Of a stretch of DNA of 64,000 bases, positions 34,082 to 46,567 are shown piece after piece. Below the pieces are notes generated by a model. That model worked only from the letters and a program-made list of their open reading frames with translations. It ran no database searches and was not told where the DNA came from. The DNA is taken from assembly GCA_947561395.2 (NCBI GenBank), contig OX387190.1, forward strand, positions 36,444,392 to 36,508,391. The letters run 5' to 3'. The first letter of the stretch is position 1, and each line of letters starts with the position of its first letter. Source of the stretch: Buxus sempervirens (taxonomy: Eukaryota > Streptophyta > Magnoliopsida > Buxales > Buxaceae). Both the position numbers and the translations under genes were made by a program.

Positions 34082-34089
34082 TGGACATA

Positions 34090-36633
34090 TTAAGTATTAA
34101 AAGTTGCGGCGTTAAAAGGCATTAGCCTACGTTTATCATTAGTTTATTGATAATCACTAGACTATATATGCTATGTGGTGCGCATCTTCCACCACACGGT
34201 GTCACTGTGAAATGGCATGAAGTACAGGAGAAACTGTTCATTTTTATTTTATTTTTTGGTAGAAGAGGAGAAACTGTTCAGGGACAGAGAATGTGGAGTC
34301 AGCTCCATTAATTAAGATTCTACAAAAAGAAAAAGAACTCGGGAATATATTCTAAAGGCATATGCATTTGATCAGAAAATGGACGCTTATCAGAGGAAAG
34401 ATACTCGCAGGATCGATCAAGTATGCATACAATACACTAGTACCCATCCATCACTCACTCTCACCCCAGAAGCTGAATGGCGACTTCTTATTCATGGCAG
34501 ATCGGTGCAACTGACGGGAAAGCCGACGAGTTTTATCTTGTAATATACCTTCTTAATTTCAAGCAAATGGGTTCGTCTAAAAAACCAACTATGTTATATA
34601 TATCAGGTCTGGGAGCTCCGGCAATGCCGCCGCACCTCGATCACCGAACAAAACATTTGTGGAAAATCTTTGATGGATCAAGAATTAAGATGGTAAACGA
34701 AATGGGCATGCACTCGTAAATTTACTATTTTTCCAGAATACTCAATTCCAACTTCGAAGTCCTCGTGAAATTTAATGCATCGATGTATTAATTATATAGT
34801 TTTCAGTAACCGACCTCGAGAGGGATTAAAGCTAGCTCAGAATGGAAATCTCCTCTCGTGGATTTTTTTTTTATGTGCTTATTTGTAGCGCTGGTAGCAT
34901 CTTAATTCTTAAACAATTGAATACTCAATATATATTAGCATAATATAGTTTCACTGATTATATAAAAAATGTAGAATAATAGAATCCCAATTGAGTTAGA
35001 AGAAACCGATTAATCCCTCAATCAGGGAATTCACAACATTGTTGTTCACATAATAATCTATTTTATACCAAATATATTGGGACTGGGAAGGGCATCTAGA
35101 AGATCAGAATGACACAATTCCTGCTTAGCTAAAACAACCTTAAACAGCTCTCTTGCAACATACTTTTATAAGTTGATATTTTTCTATATTCCAATCATAT
35201 ATCATATAATTATATAAACTAAGATCTGGTTTAAATCGGTTACAATTTAATCCAAATTCAAGGGAATCTAATTATATGTGAACGTGAAAAGAATGGTATA
35301 GTAGGGATTCTTTTGTCTGGAGAGAACAATGTTTTGGAAAAAAAATGGGATTAGAATTTGGGAGGAATATTTCCCATATTCTCTTTATTAATAAGATAAA
35401 TTGATAATTATATTTGAAACCACAATTGAAACAAATATTTTAGGAAGCGAGCTATATCAGTTTGGATGAGCCAATCAGTTTGGGCTCTACGAACCCTAAG
35501 TTGCACCCACATGTATGTACTTGACACAAGTTCCTCCTAGGCATCTCCCCCACGTAAAGAGTATTGCAGAGAAGTCACAAATGGGATGACAAAAGAATAA
35601 ATACTAGATTTAGAATTAACAAATATAGAATACTAGATTTCTGTAGTTTAATTTAAAAGCCTATGTCTATGAGCTTATTATATCTTAGCATGCCCTTGAT
35701 TTTATATGTGATTTTTTTATTTATTAATAATATGTTATATATATATATAATTATTAATGTAAAAATTAAAATATAATCTTTATAATCCAAGTCAACTAAA
35801 TGAGATTCTAGATTTTAATTATACAATTAAATTTTAAAATCTACAATACCTAAACAAGATTCTGAATTTTAAAAATCAATAATGCGACGCCATTAGTTCA
35901 CAGAAGGGTGGAGGAGTATTTCCACCACACAGCATCTCTCATGATTCATGAGTCATCAAACCTCGCCTGTGAAGAAGTAAAGCCAGAGATAACTGTGAAG
36001 AAGTAAAGCCAGCCAGGCAGCCAGATCCGAAAAAAAACAAAACAGTAAATCCCCGGACTCACCGATCCTCCTAACACCCATTCTCGAACAAACAAAACCC
36101 AAGAAAAGCAGAAAATTTTCATAAAGGGTATGGCCATTGATTGACGCAATCAACGGCCTATCTCCTTTTCGATTCTCCAAAATCCACCGAGGCGCTCGTA
36201 GATTAAGGCACTAATGGCTGTGACCGTGTCAGACAATACAGTCCAGTAAAAATGTCGTCTCCATACGATTCCGACCCTCCCTCCTAGCTCAATTAACGCT
36301 CTAACCCAAAGATTCCATTTAAAATTTAGCCATTCATGTCAGGACGCGTATGCCAAGTAAATATGGCCCCACTAGTTCTTGGTGGATGCGCGCGCCAGAA
36401 TAGTAGAGTCTTCAGACCTTTTCCTGACCTTCACGTGACGCTGAGTTTGCAGATAGACAGCTGCTCCGCCGTAGTACATACTTTGTCACGTACTGCGCCA
36501 CTGCACAGTGCACACCCTCTCTCGCTATCCATCTCTGAAATCGTTGGATCTTACGGTGACAAACGAGGAAGAAGAGGGATTTCGAACGGCTATTCCATTT
36601 CATTCTCTCTTGACTGTTAATTTGCCAGCAACA
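34090..36633. other. Intergenic; promoter side of the receptor kinase
   Basis: AT-rich, no clear gene. A tandem copy of TGAAGAAGTAAAGCCAG lies at 35969-36013. The 80-codon frame at 34477-34719 has no domain. The last 200-400 bases are probably the promoter and leader of the downstream kinase. Confidence 0.4.
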
Positions 36634-38976
36634 ATGCAGAAGACAGGCGAAACGATTGAACTATTACTGCCGTTGATTCTCTCCTCAATCACCATAACCT
36701 TGCTATCTTTCTGCATTTTAGTAGCTGATGCGGTTGAAGTTACTCGTTCTTCGCCGTCGGTTTCGCCTCCGGTGAATCTATCGCTTCCCTCCGATGCTCT
36801 GGCGCTTCTTGCTTTCAAATCCAAAGCCGATTTGGGTGATAAGCTTCCATTTTCTCTGCATCAGCGTTTCGATTACTGCCAGTGGCAAGGAGTAAAATGC
36901 ATCCAATCCAGGGTGGTGCGTCTCGTCCTCGAAGGGTTTGGTCTGGGAGGGGTCTTCCGTCCCGACACTCTGAGTCGTCTTGATCAGTTACGGGTCTTGA
37001 GTTTACAGAACAACTCGCTCACTGGTCCGATTCCTGACCTCTCCGGACTCCTCAATCTCAAAACCCTTTTTCTTGACCATAACTCCTTTTCTGGAGACTT
37101 CCCATCTTCACTCTTGTCACTTCATCGCCTTCGAACCCTTGACCTCTCCTATAACAACCTCTCCGGTACTCTTCCACCCGGATTAACCCGTCTTGACAGA
37201 CTCTACTATCTGCGGCTCGAATGGAATCGGTTCAACGGCTCGGTCCCTCCCTTCAACCAATCTTCTCTCCAAATCTTCAATATTTCCAGGAATAACCTCA
37301 CCGGTGCCGTACCAGTCACGCCTGCTCTCCTCCGCTTCGGTACATCCTCATTTTCATGGAACCCCGGTCTCTGTGGTGAGATAATACACGAGGAGTGCGG
37401 TCAGCGTTTGCCATTTTTTGGGTCTTCTCCGGAGGCCGCCCCCGAACCGGCGGCCCTTGGGCAGGGCCGTCAAATCCAAGGAGTTTTGCTTCCTTCACAG
37501 TCTCCAAAGAAGCACAAAAGAACCGCAGTGATTGTGGGATTTTCATGCGGGGTCTTATTTCTAGTAGGGTCTCTCTTCTGTTTTATTGTGGCGATGAAGA
37601 AACAGAGGAAGCAAAAGGCATCCACCCTAACAATGGCTTCTGATTCCACAGCTGCTGCCGACGCTGCTGCCGTAATGCGTGTCGAAGAAGAGAAGGAATT
37701 AGAGGCGAAGGTGAAGAAGATGCAAGGATTACAAGTGGTGAAGAGCGGAAGCTTGGTGTTCTGTGCGGGGGAGCCCCAGGTATATACTCTGGAGCAGCTG
37801 ATGCGAGCATCTGCAGAGTTGCTTGGTAGGGGATCCATTGGGACCACATACAAGGCCGTTCTGGATAACCAGCTGATCGTCAGCGTCAAGAGACTCGACG
37901 CCGGCAAAACTGCTGTGACAAGCAAAGAAATGTTCGAGAGACACATGGAATCTGTAGGTGGGCTTCGCCACCCCAATCTGGTTCCTCTCAGAGCTTATTT
38001 CCAAGCCAAAGAAGAAAGGCTCCTCGTCTTTGATTACCAACCCAACGGCAGTCTATCCTCCCTCGTACACGGTAAGCTCCTCCTCGTCCCTCGTCCCTCC
38101 TCTCTTCTGTTTACTATTCACTCAGTGCTCCTGTTCTTACCGATTCGTTCCCGGGTTTAACGATTCGACTCGGTTTTACTCGAAATGCCGAGTTAGTTTA
38201 TAGAAAACATGGGTTTGAAGGGTTGACCGTCAACTTTACTAAATTTGGTGAGGTCTCAGATTTCCAACATGGAGAATCTCTTAGCTGACTATAGTACTGG
38301 AACTTATGACGCCATTTAATATGTTTTGCGTCGGTGGATCATAAAACTTTATAGATCCCTTTCATCAAAATAGCCAAACCGGATGAACTGGTAATGGGTG
38401 CATGCAGGTTCGAGATCCACAAGGGCAAAGCCTCTACACTGGACGTCTTGCTTGAAGATAGCAGAGGATGTGGCGCAGGGCCTTGCGTACATTCACCAGG
38501 CGTCGAGGCTTGTCCATGGCAATCTCAAGTCCTCCAATGTCCTCCTCGGCGCCGAATTTGAGGCATGTCTCACTGATTACTGTCTCTCAGTCCTGGCTGA
38601 TTTCTCGTCTGATGATGACCCTGATTCGGCTGGGTACAGGGCGCCTGAGATCCGAAGGTCCAGTCGTAGTGCAACCTCTAAATCTGATGTTTACGCTTTT
38701 GGCATTCTTTTGCTGGAGCTGCTGACGGGGAAGCTTCCATCTCAGCATCCCTTCTTAACCCCCGCGGATCTTCCGAATTGGGTTAAATCGACGAGGGACG
38801 AGGACGGAAGCGAAGAAAACCGGCTGGGGATGCTAATTGATATAGCCATTGCCTGTTGCTTGACATCACCGGAGCAGAGGCCGACGATGTGGCAGGTGTT
38901 GAAGATGATCCAGGAGATTAAAGAGACCGTGATGATGGAGGAAAATGAGGTTGATGCACATACAGGATTTTCCTAG
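36634..38976 (+). CDS. LRR-III receptor-like kinase, probably inactive (At5g67200-like)
   Basis: Two exons (36634-38071 and 38408-38976) with a GT-AG intron splitting a Gly codon give 668 residues, usual for LRR-III kinases. Signal peptide about 1-33; LRR N-cap with YCQWQGVKC (81-89); about five LRRs (95-230); [14 protein letters not shown] cap; transmembrane helix about 297-320; basic stop-transfer KKQRKQK; kinase domain from about 385. The glycine loop [12 protein letters not shown] and the VSVKRL lysine are kept. The catalytic HRD is HGN (VHGNLKSSN) and DFG is DYC (LTDYCLS), so catalysis is unlikely. This matches the 'probable inactive receptor kinase' group of Arabidopsis. It acts at the plasma membrane, probably as a co-receptor or scaffold. 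ATG 36634 is the first in frame before the signal peptide. Confidence 0.95.
38072..38407 (+). other. Intron of the receptor kinase gene
   Basis: 336-base intron, donor G|GTAAGC and acceptor TGCAG|GT, located between the LVHG and SRSTR of the kinase domain. A single intron at this place is typical of LRR-III kinase genes. Confidence 0.9.
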
Positions 38977-40547
38977 TTAATAATTTACTACGCGATTGGT
39001 TATGCTAAGAAGAAAATGGAAGCGGACAAAAGCAATGGCGCCTCGATTGCTTTTGCGTAACATTGTCTTCCAATCTGATTTCTTCAGTTATCATCCATTT
39101 GGGAAAGATTTGAGTATGGAATGGATGGCAGCAAGGGGATAATTTCACGAGATTTGATGAAGAAATTAATCTGTTACGAACTCATCCTACAAATGCAAGT
39201 ATCATAGATTGAAATTTGATTCTATTCCATTGTGAACTTTGTCATGGCTGTATGGATTGCTCGTTAGAAAGGTGGCGTTTGATAAAGGCGTGTAGTTCAG
39301 TGCTTCTTCAAATTAATAAAACGGAATATTTTAAATTTTGGGGATAAAAAAATCAAAATTTAAAGTTCTACTAATATCTTGGGAGTAAAATTATCACTTG
39401 TTAAGATTTATAGATGTAGACCAAATAAGACCAAAGAAGAAGCAAAGATGAAATTGTAGGAAGTTACTATGGGATGAATGAATAGCTAATTTATCATTTT
39501 TCATTATTTTATAACGAAATTAATGAGTTTTGCGTTTGATACAAACAGTAGAGATGGAGTCCGGGGTAAGAATAGAACAATGGTCTAGAAGTCTAATATT
39601 ATTATTTGATAATGCCAGTAGAATTTGAAACAGAAATTTCTTTCAATTTTATATACATAATTTTAAATATGAATTAGACATATTGATTCTTAATCATAAT
39701 AGTATATATTATTGTGATTATTTTTGTTTTTCATGAATTTATGAAAACAATCCAAATCTATATATTATTATATGAAGAGAACCTTAAAGATGTTGGCCTA
39801 AGAATTGTTTTCGGAAGGATACCCATTCTAATATTTGAATGACTCCTCTATCACCTTGATAACTAGCCATCTACATAACTATCTTATACATGGGTTCAAG
39901 CCCATATGTGTAGTTACTTGCATGAAGTAGCTGATATTACATATGTTACTTATACTATAAATAAAGCCAACCCTGGAAATATTCTCAGAGATTTTGGCCC
40001 TTCCTTTTTCTCCCCATAAGTACCCTTCACAATACATAAAAACACAAAATGAAACCCCTTTCTAGTCGACTTTCTATCTTGAATCACATACTTTGATGTT
40101 GCACGGTTATCACCAATAGAAATATAGCTATCTACAAAAAAAAACTATCCATGAAGGTGGGTCGATATGCAATAGTGCACGTGCCTCTACTAGTCTCTAG
40201 TAAAGAAAAAAGAAACCCTGTAAAGTAGGGAAAAATGTGCTAACTAGCGTACTATGTTTTGGAGTCAAGTCGTTCATGAATTGCCTACTTCAACTTTATA
40301 TAAACAATCATTTATGTTATTTCAGAAACATAAAAAGGAGCTACCTGTAATTTTATAAATCTCATGGGAGATTTATATAATTTAATCTGGAAAAGAAATT
40401 AAATACGCCACAACAGTAAGAAATGGCACCGTACAGGAAAGTATCTGCTAGAAACGTCTAGCCAAGCGCAAACGAGTGGATCTATTGAAGGGATTCAAGG
40501 TCGCGATCGATGGCGATAGGTTAAATACCAGTGAGGCTACGGAGACG
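38977..40547. other. Intergenic between receptor kinase and zinc-finger gene
   Basis: AT-rich, no gene or element with clear ends. The first 200-300 bases are the likely 3' UTR of the kinase; the last 100-150 the leader of the zinc-finger gene. Confidence 0.45.
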
Positions 40548-43522
40548 ATGAACAGTACGAACACGGAGATGGATACCGAGATGGCCAACCGGTCGGACGC
40601 CACGACAAGCTCCAACCCCGACAACAATCTGAGGGGTTTGCTCTCGTTGGCCCGGCAACTCATCAATGAGGGAAAGCCTTCTTTAGCACTCCAAGCGGTA
40701 ATCACCTCCAACAAACTGATTTCTTCCTTTAATTTATTTCCTTGTGTTGTATTTTATGTTTTCGTTATCGGATGTTCGAATCTTTGGTTTCTTGATAATC
40801 TTTTTGTGTTGATTTCTGGGGGTTTTTTTTTCTTTCTGGATATAAATTTAAGCTCTCAGAATGCATCTCTGTTCCTTAAGGGTTAGTTGCTTCTTGTGTA
40901 CGTGTCTATTTGTTTTTTTTTTTTTTTCATTTTCTTGGGAAAATATCAATAAAAATAGTATTAAGATTTGAAGTAGCAATGAGATTAGGTGGTTCCAGTG
41001 TTTGCAATTCGTTCTGTTTTGGTAACTAGAGACCGACGTACTTGATTTGGATGTAGCCTCATGTTTTTCCCTGTTCTACATTAGAGGGGAAAAAAAAATT
41101 CCCTGTAACGGCTGATATGAAAACCTTAGTTCTATTGGGTACTAATTAATCTATGGAATTTATTGAAATCAGAGGCATCTTAATATTAGGTGTCAATACA
41201 TATGATCCTATGCACAAATTGCAATTTTAGTGATCAATTAGGGCAAGAAAAGAAGTTCTACTTTAAGGAGCCTTTGAACTAAACTGGAATAGGTCTCATC
41301 CTACTCGTCCAGCTGCAAGCATGCTATAAAATATTTATGCACTGCATGGGAAAGTCCATTGGATCAAAGTAACTAGAAAGAGTGGGATGAAATTGTCCAA
41401 AGAAGGAAATGCAATGTTAGAATAGATGCATAGAGGTGGCAATTTTTACTTGGGTTGAGGTTTTTAGTTAACAAGGCATCATCAGATAAATAAATAGGAT
41501 GGTTTTATGGGGGCTCTTGAACCTTTGGGGTTTTTGTTCTATATAAATTTTTAATCAGCTTATGAATTGTGTATTTGAGTTGAGCATCAGCCTCAGTAAT
41601 ATCTGAACTGACTGCATCACATTCCTATTTTTAGGTTAACGGCTTCCTAATTTTTCTCACTGCCTTCTAGCTATATAGCAGGAGAGAGATCTCTTATTGC
41701 ATCAGCTGGTATCATAGCAAGTTCTTTCTTTGGGATAATTTCAAGTTCATTATGATGTTTTAATAGTTCACATATTGATGCAAAGTATCTATAATCATGT
41801 TAATTGAGAGCTGTAGGATACCATTTCTAGTTTAAGTGATGAAAATCCTTGTATTTCTCCTTCAATCTAGACATGGAATCATATTTGGGCTCAAAAGTTT
41901 CAGGTGGAATCATAATATGGGTGCTCATTCAGAGGTTCAGCTTTTTGCCATATTTACAACCAGATTGAACTGCTACATGAACACTCCAAACATCACGATG
42001 GCTGATATACTCGATTGCCCCTCTTCCCAAGTGTTAAATTCATCATTCTTGCATAGTTTAGCTTTTTGATGGTACAACTCTCATATTAGGGAACTAATCA
42101 CTCTTTTACCAAAAGAAAGAAAAAAAAATTCCTGCGTATTTAGCATATGTATGAGAAATGTATGGCCTATATACGCTTGATGAATAGGCAGCTCTGCGTA
42201 TGTGTTGAACTATTTGGTAATATGTGTTAAGCATGTGACAAATAGGCATTTCTGTCTATTTCTTGACACAGCAGTATTGATCAACTGGGTGAAGATTTCA
42301 CCAATCGGTGGGTCAAATATGGCTATTGTCAGTGAGCTCAAATACAGGCAACAGGTCAGACAAATTCTTTCTGCGAAGATGATAACCAGAAGGATCAGTA
42401 AAAATCTCAAGTAGTTGTGCTCAAGACCTGGGTTTGACCCCCGAGAAGAAATTGTACATTCTAACCACTTTTGTCTCGAAGGTAATTTAAAAGACGATAA
42501 TCACTGTAACCTTCAAGAAGATTAAGTAGGCATACATGTTAATTCTATATAATACATGTACAACTTAAAAACAACTGATGAAGTTGGAACATAGAAATGC
42601 ATCATGTGATAAATCATAGCTCTTTCTAGGTAACACTTCAGAAGTAAGAGGTAGGAATGATTTTTTTTTTTATATCAGATATGGATTAGTATTGGATCTG
42701 ATCTATTCTACAGACACAAACCCCTCATCTATGCCATATGTATTTTTACATTTATAGTTATATTAGGCAACAACCCGGCCTATTTAATTTATAGGTTCGG
42801 CTCATATAACAGTTGCTGAAATGGATGTGATTGAGCAATGACAACCAGGAGATGGGCTTCAGATAGGAAAAGGAACTGATGATGTGAGCTTTAACTGGAT
42901 GCTATAGTAGATGTTCCCTTTGGATTTTAATTGTACTTATTGTCTTCTGATAAAAGTTGATTTAATGAAGCTACAAACTCCTGGTTTGTCCCATTTTCTA
43001 TCGTTTGTGATTCCTTTGAATCATTCCCCATGTTACCAATTCTTGATGTTTAAGTTTTCCTGTCCTTTTTTTTTTCTTTTTCATTTTCCTTCCTGGATAT
43101 GGTTTTGGTTTGTTGGTGTCCTCCACTTGATACTCACCATGTAAGGTGTAGAACAGGTTATGACGGCAGTGAGATCTGATGGTGGAGACGAGTCTGTATA
43201 TCAAACCCTGCACCGTGCTCGTGAGCAATACAGAAACAAACTGCAAGCAAATGCTGCCGCTGATCAACTGGCCTCCTTGTTTGCTGAGTGCGCCATTGCT
43301 GAAGCTCAACCATCAAAACCTGAATCATCGCAGTTAGATATGGGTGGCCCAACAGTGGCACCAGATGCATATGAAACTTCGATACTAGCAAGGACAGGCA
43401 GGATGCAACTTGTTATGGATGCATTCTTGGATGGAAGCAGCTTCGTCTGTTTACAGTGCGGGGGTCTTGTAAGTAACAATCGGAGAGAGGAGCACTTTGC
43501 ATACTGGTGCGGCCAATCCTGA
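40548..43522 (+). CDS. Small CCHC-type zinc-finger protein, uncharacterised
   Basis: Two exons (40548-40697 and 43157-43522), separated by a 2459-base GT-AG intron in phase 0, give 171 residues. The joined sequence ...[23 protein letters not shown] + [20 protein letters not shown]... is smoothly helical across the junction. The N-terminus is acidic and Ser/Thr-rich. The middle (about 50-110) is a helical, TPR-like stretch. The C-terminus carries a zinc-ribbon-like motif [23 protein letters not shown] (C-x2-C, then H-x4-C). A frame extends further upstream but lacks an ATG, so the start is the ATG at 40548 ([12 protein letters not shown]). The family was not recognised by name; nuclear or cytosolic location is a guess from the lack of a signal peptide. 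Confidence 0.82.
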
Positions 43523-46500
43523 ATGCATCCAGTGCCTCAGTGAGCAACTGGTTGTCTCTTTATGTACATGCGACCCGTTAAGGCTTTGTGACCAACTTGA
43601 TATATTAATTCCCATATGGGGCATTGACTGATTGTATGATCAAGATGAGAGATTAGCCTTTTTTGTAGGGTCAAGCAATCCTATGTTTATTCCAAGTAGA
43701 ATTTTGAACTTCCCAGTCCTGAGTTCCATTTGAATGGATAAGAATGAACTGCTCAAATGTAAATTCTATTTGTGAGAATTCTTGCTTGGAAGGAAAGCTC
43801 CTCGCTTTATAATGGTTGTAATTATGAATAGGAGAATGAAGAATGTAGTGGCAGGTTATCTGCAGAGTGGCTGGGCAGACTCGTGCCAAACTGAAAACTC
43901 AGATGTATGACAAACTAAGGTGTTCCTAACTCTACATCTGATGGAGTTCATATTTCTTTGTTCCTTTTTATTCCAAATTGTATATTTTCTTACTTCTGTC
44001 CTTTATCACAGCCATAAAAGCCGAAGTGGATTCAAGTCTTACGTAATGTTACCAAGTGACCTTACAAGAGACAACTACTGCTCCGTTCTTCTCTTCTCTG
44101 CTGAGGTTGGTATGCACAAGTACACGCAACATATTTGTAGATTTTTTTTTCCGAGTACTGTCTCCAAAAATGCTATAATTTGCTGAGAAGTGAGAACTAA
44201 GTTGCTAATTACCATATAATACTGCTACAGACATATGGAACCGACGTTTAAAAGTTAAAGCTGACAAATACACAAGGGAGAGGCCTGCCTGCTACCCATG
44301 TTTTAAAGAAAAAAAAAAAAACGAAAATGGGGTTCCAAAAACCGATTTTGGTTTTTTGAACCTACAGATGACAAGTGAATGTAATCAAATGGTGTATAGA
44401 CAACTGTTATATCGGAGAGATCTGTTAAACGGTGCTGCGATTAGTGTCTCTCTTTTTTCTTTCAAATGCAACGGGCACAAAAGCGTCGCAGGTGCAAAGG
44501 TAAGGTTGCAGAAGATTTTCATCCGTGTAGGATGTTTTCATTGAATGCTAAATGAGGTGCGTTCGGACCTCAGATGTGCCTTTCAGCCTGATTCATGTGG
44601 GTGGGGCTTTAGTGGCTGAGACATTTCTGAAGTTGGATTTGTATCCTAAAGTTTCTCTTCAAATCTGAAGGGCACTGAACAATAATATATATGATCTTCG
44701 GTGTAAAATCGATGATTAGATCGATGTAAACAGTATAACAGTTTCTCTCAACCTTAAACAAAGAAAAGAGGTCGTGTTCGGTCGTCTAATAGAATGAGTT
44801 TAAAGAGCTAAAGCAAGAAGCGCATGGTGGTTGGCCTGGTCGGTGTGGGCGGGGCTGGGGAGCAGTTCTTCGCAGAAAAGGCGAAAGGCTCTCTCCCATC
44901 GAGGACTCCCCTGGTGGTCGTACCGATGGCGTCGAGCAAAAATCTGCCGGAGCCGTAACACCAGGAGCGAAGATGCGGTGGAGACGGTGATGCACAAGTT
45001 TGGCAGCTGTCGAATCTGTGGCAGATACAGATTGAAGGGCCAAAGCAGTGCAGAAAACTTGAATAAGTGAAGCAGACGCATCTTCCTTACCGCCACCAGA
45101 AGGATCGCCACCATTTCTCCTGTTTCTTGACTTCTCGGACCTTTACTCTTTCTACTTTCTCATCTAGAGATGGAGCGAAAGAAGTAGACAAAACCAAAAG
45201 AAAGAGACTATCTGGTGGGCGATCAGCATCATGCCATCCTAAGGATCCGATCTCCGCTGGGTCGGACCACCCGTAAAATATCTTTTCTGCTAACCCTAAC
45301 GAAATCTCGAATCATATTCCACCTTCTTGACGTCTTATGTAAGAAATAAAAATTTGGTTTCGATCTCTCCTTTGGTGGTTTCCATCTCTCTTTTACTTTG
45401 GTTGAAATTTTTAACACTTACGTTAGATGATAGAGAGGAAAAGAGAAAAAAAAAAAAAAACACCAAAATTCCACAAAGAATGGTTTGACAATCATACAAT
45501 CCTTTAAAATGATTAAAATATCAAAATTTTTTGGTGTTAAATAGAGGAAAAAATCAGCTGACAAACTGCCAAATATTGAATTCTTGGCTTTTTCACAAAA
45601 AAAAAAAAAAAAAAGACGATAAAGAATTTTCTTTATAGTTTATACTACAACAAAACAAAAATGCTAGCCCCAATCTCTTTCAACAAATTCAATATTGCGT
45701 GTATACACAATAAAACTAAGTTTCGACAAACTCAAAAAAAAAAAAAACCAAATGGCAATAACTAACAAAGACAATTACAAAAGACCTTTTAATACACAAA
45801 TCTACAACTCATTGAAAACAACCTTCACTGTAATTGCTAAGGAATACGGAACAAATATAAACCAAAACCTTATAATACTATCTCAATCCAGACGACCTCC
45901 CTCCAGCACATCAATACTTGAACCTCCAACCCTTCTACCTCTTTCTGATGATTTCTTTGCTTAATCTAACGGAATGTTCAGTATCACTTCACAAGATAAT
46001 CCCAAAAGAGTAGTCACTGCTCATATTGAATTAAAAGAAACCAAATTTATCTTCACATGCCAATTTCAGCAACAACTTCCAGATACTGATTTCTCACTAC
46101 CACTTTACAGCAAGCCTGCATGCAGGAAAAATTATTGAATTTTTAGTAATCCATTTCTCTAATATAAGAAATTATTAGCCTTCAAATATATTTAAATAGA
46201 TGCTGTTCATTGTATTAAACACATCAATTCTGTTCACTCACACTAAATACCTACCAAGTCAACCAAAAACTACAGAAAATAAGGGGGAGCAACTCTGTTC
46301 ATTGTATAAACATAGCTGAGCCCTCTATTTTTTAATTAATGAATTCCAAAAATTCACTCAAATCAACCAAGTCACAATTAGACTCGTCAAATTTCCCATC
46401 TAGGATGCACTTCACAAGCAAACAAAAAGGACCAAAGAGGAAGGACTTTCTCAAGACTCATGAAGGTTACCTGTACTTATTTTTGTGTTTTTCTCCGTGC

Positions 46501-46567
46501 CATGTGTTAGTTTGTATCGAGGTCAAAGATTAGTATACAACAAAAGAAGAGTGGCAGTTGTGAGATA
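43523..46567. other. Intergenic between zinc-finger gene and KIN-4A
   Basis: About 44786-45114 is locally GC-richer and open in three frames (79-104 codons, both strands) without known domains. The rest is AT-rich with A-runs near 45448 and 45597. The last few hundred bases should be the 3' UTR of the kinesin. Confidence 0.4.

Noticed and set aside
37470-37976. 168-codon minus-strand frame and its neighbours
   Set aside because: Shadow of the receptor kinase coding exon.
40476-40547. Upstream extension of the zinc-finger frame
   Set aside because: The extension begins with GTG, not ATG; the first in-frame ATG is 40548.
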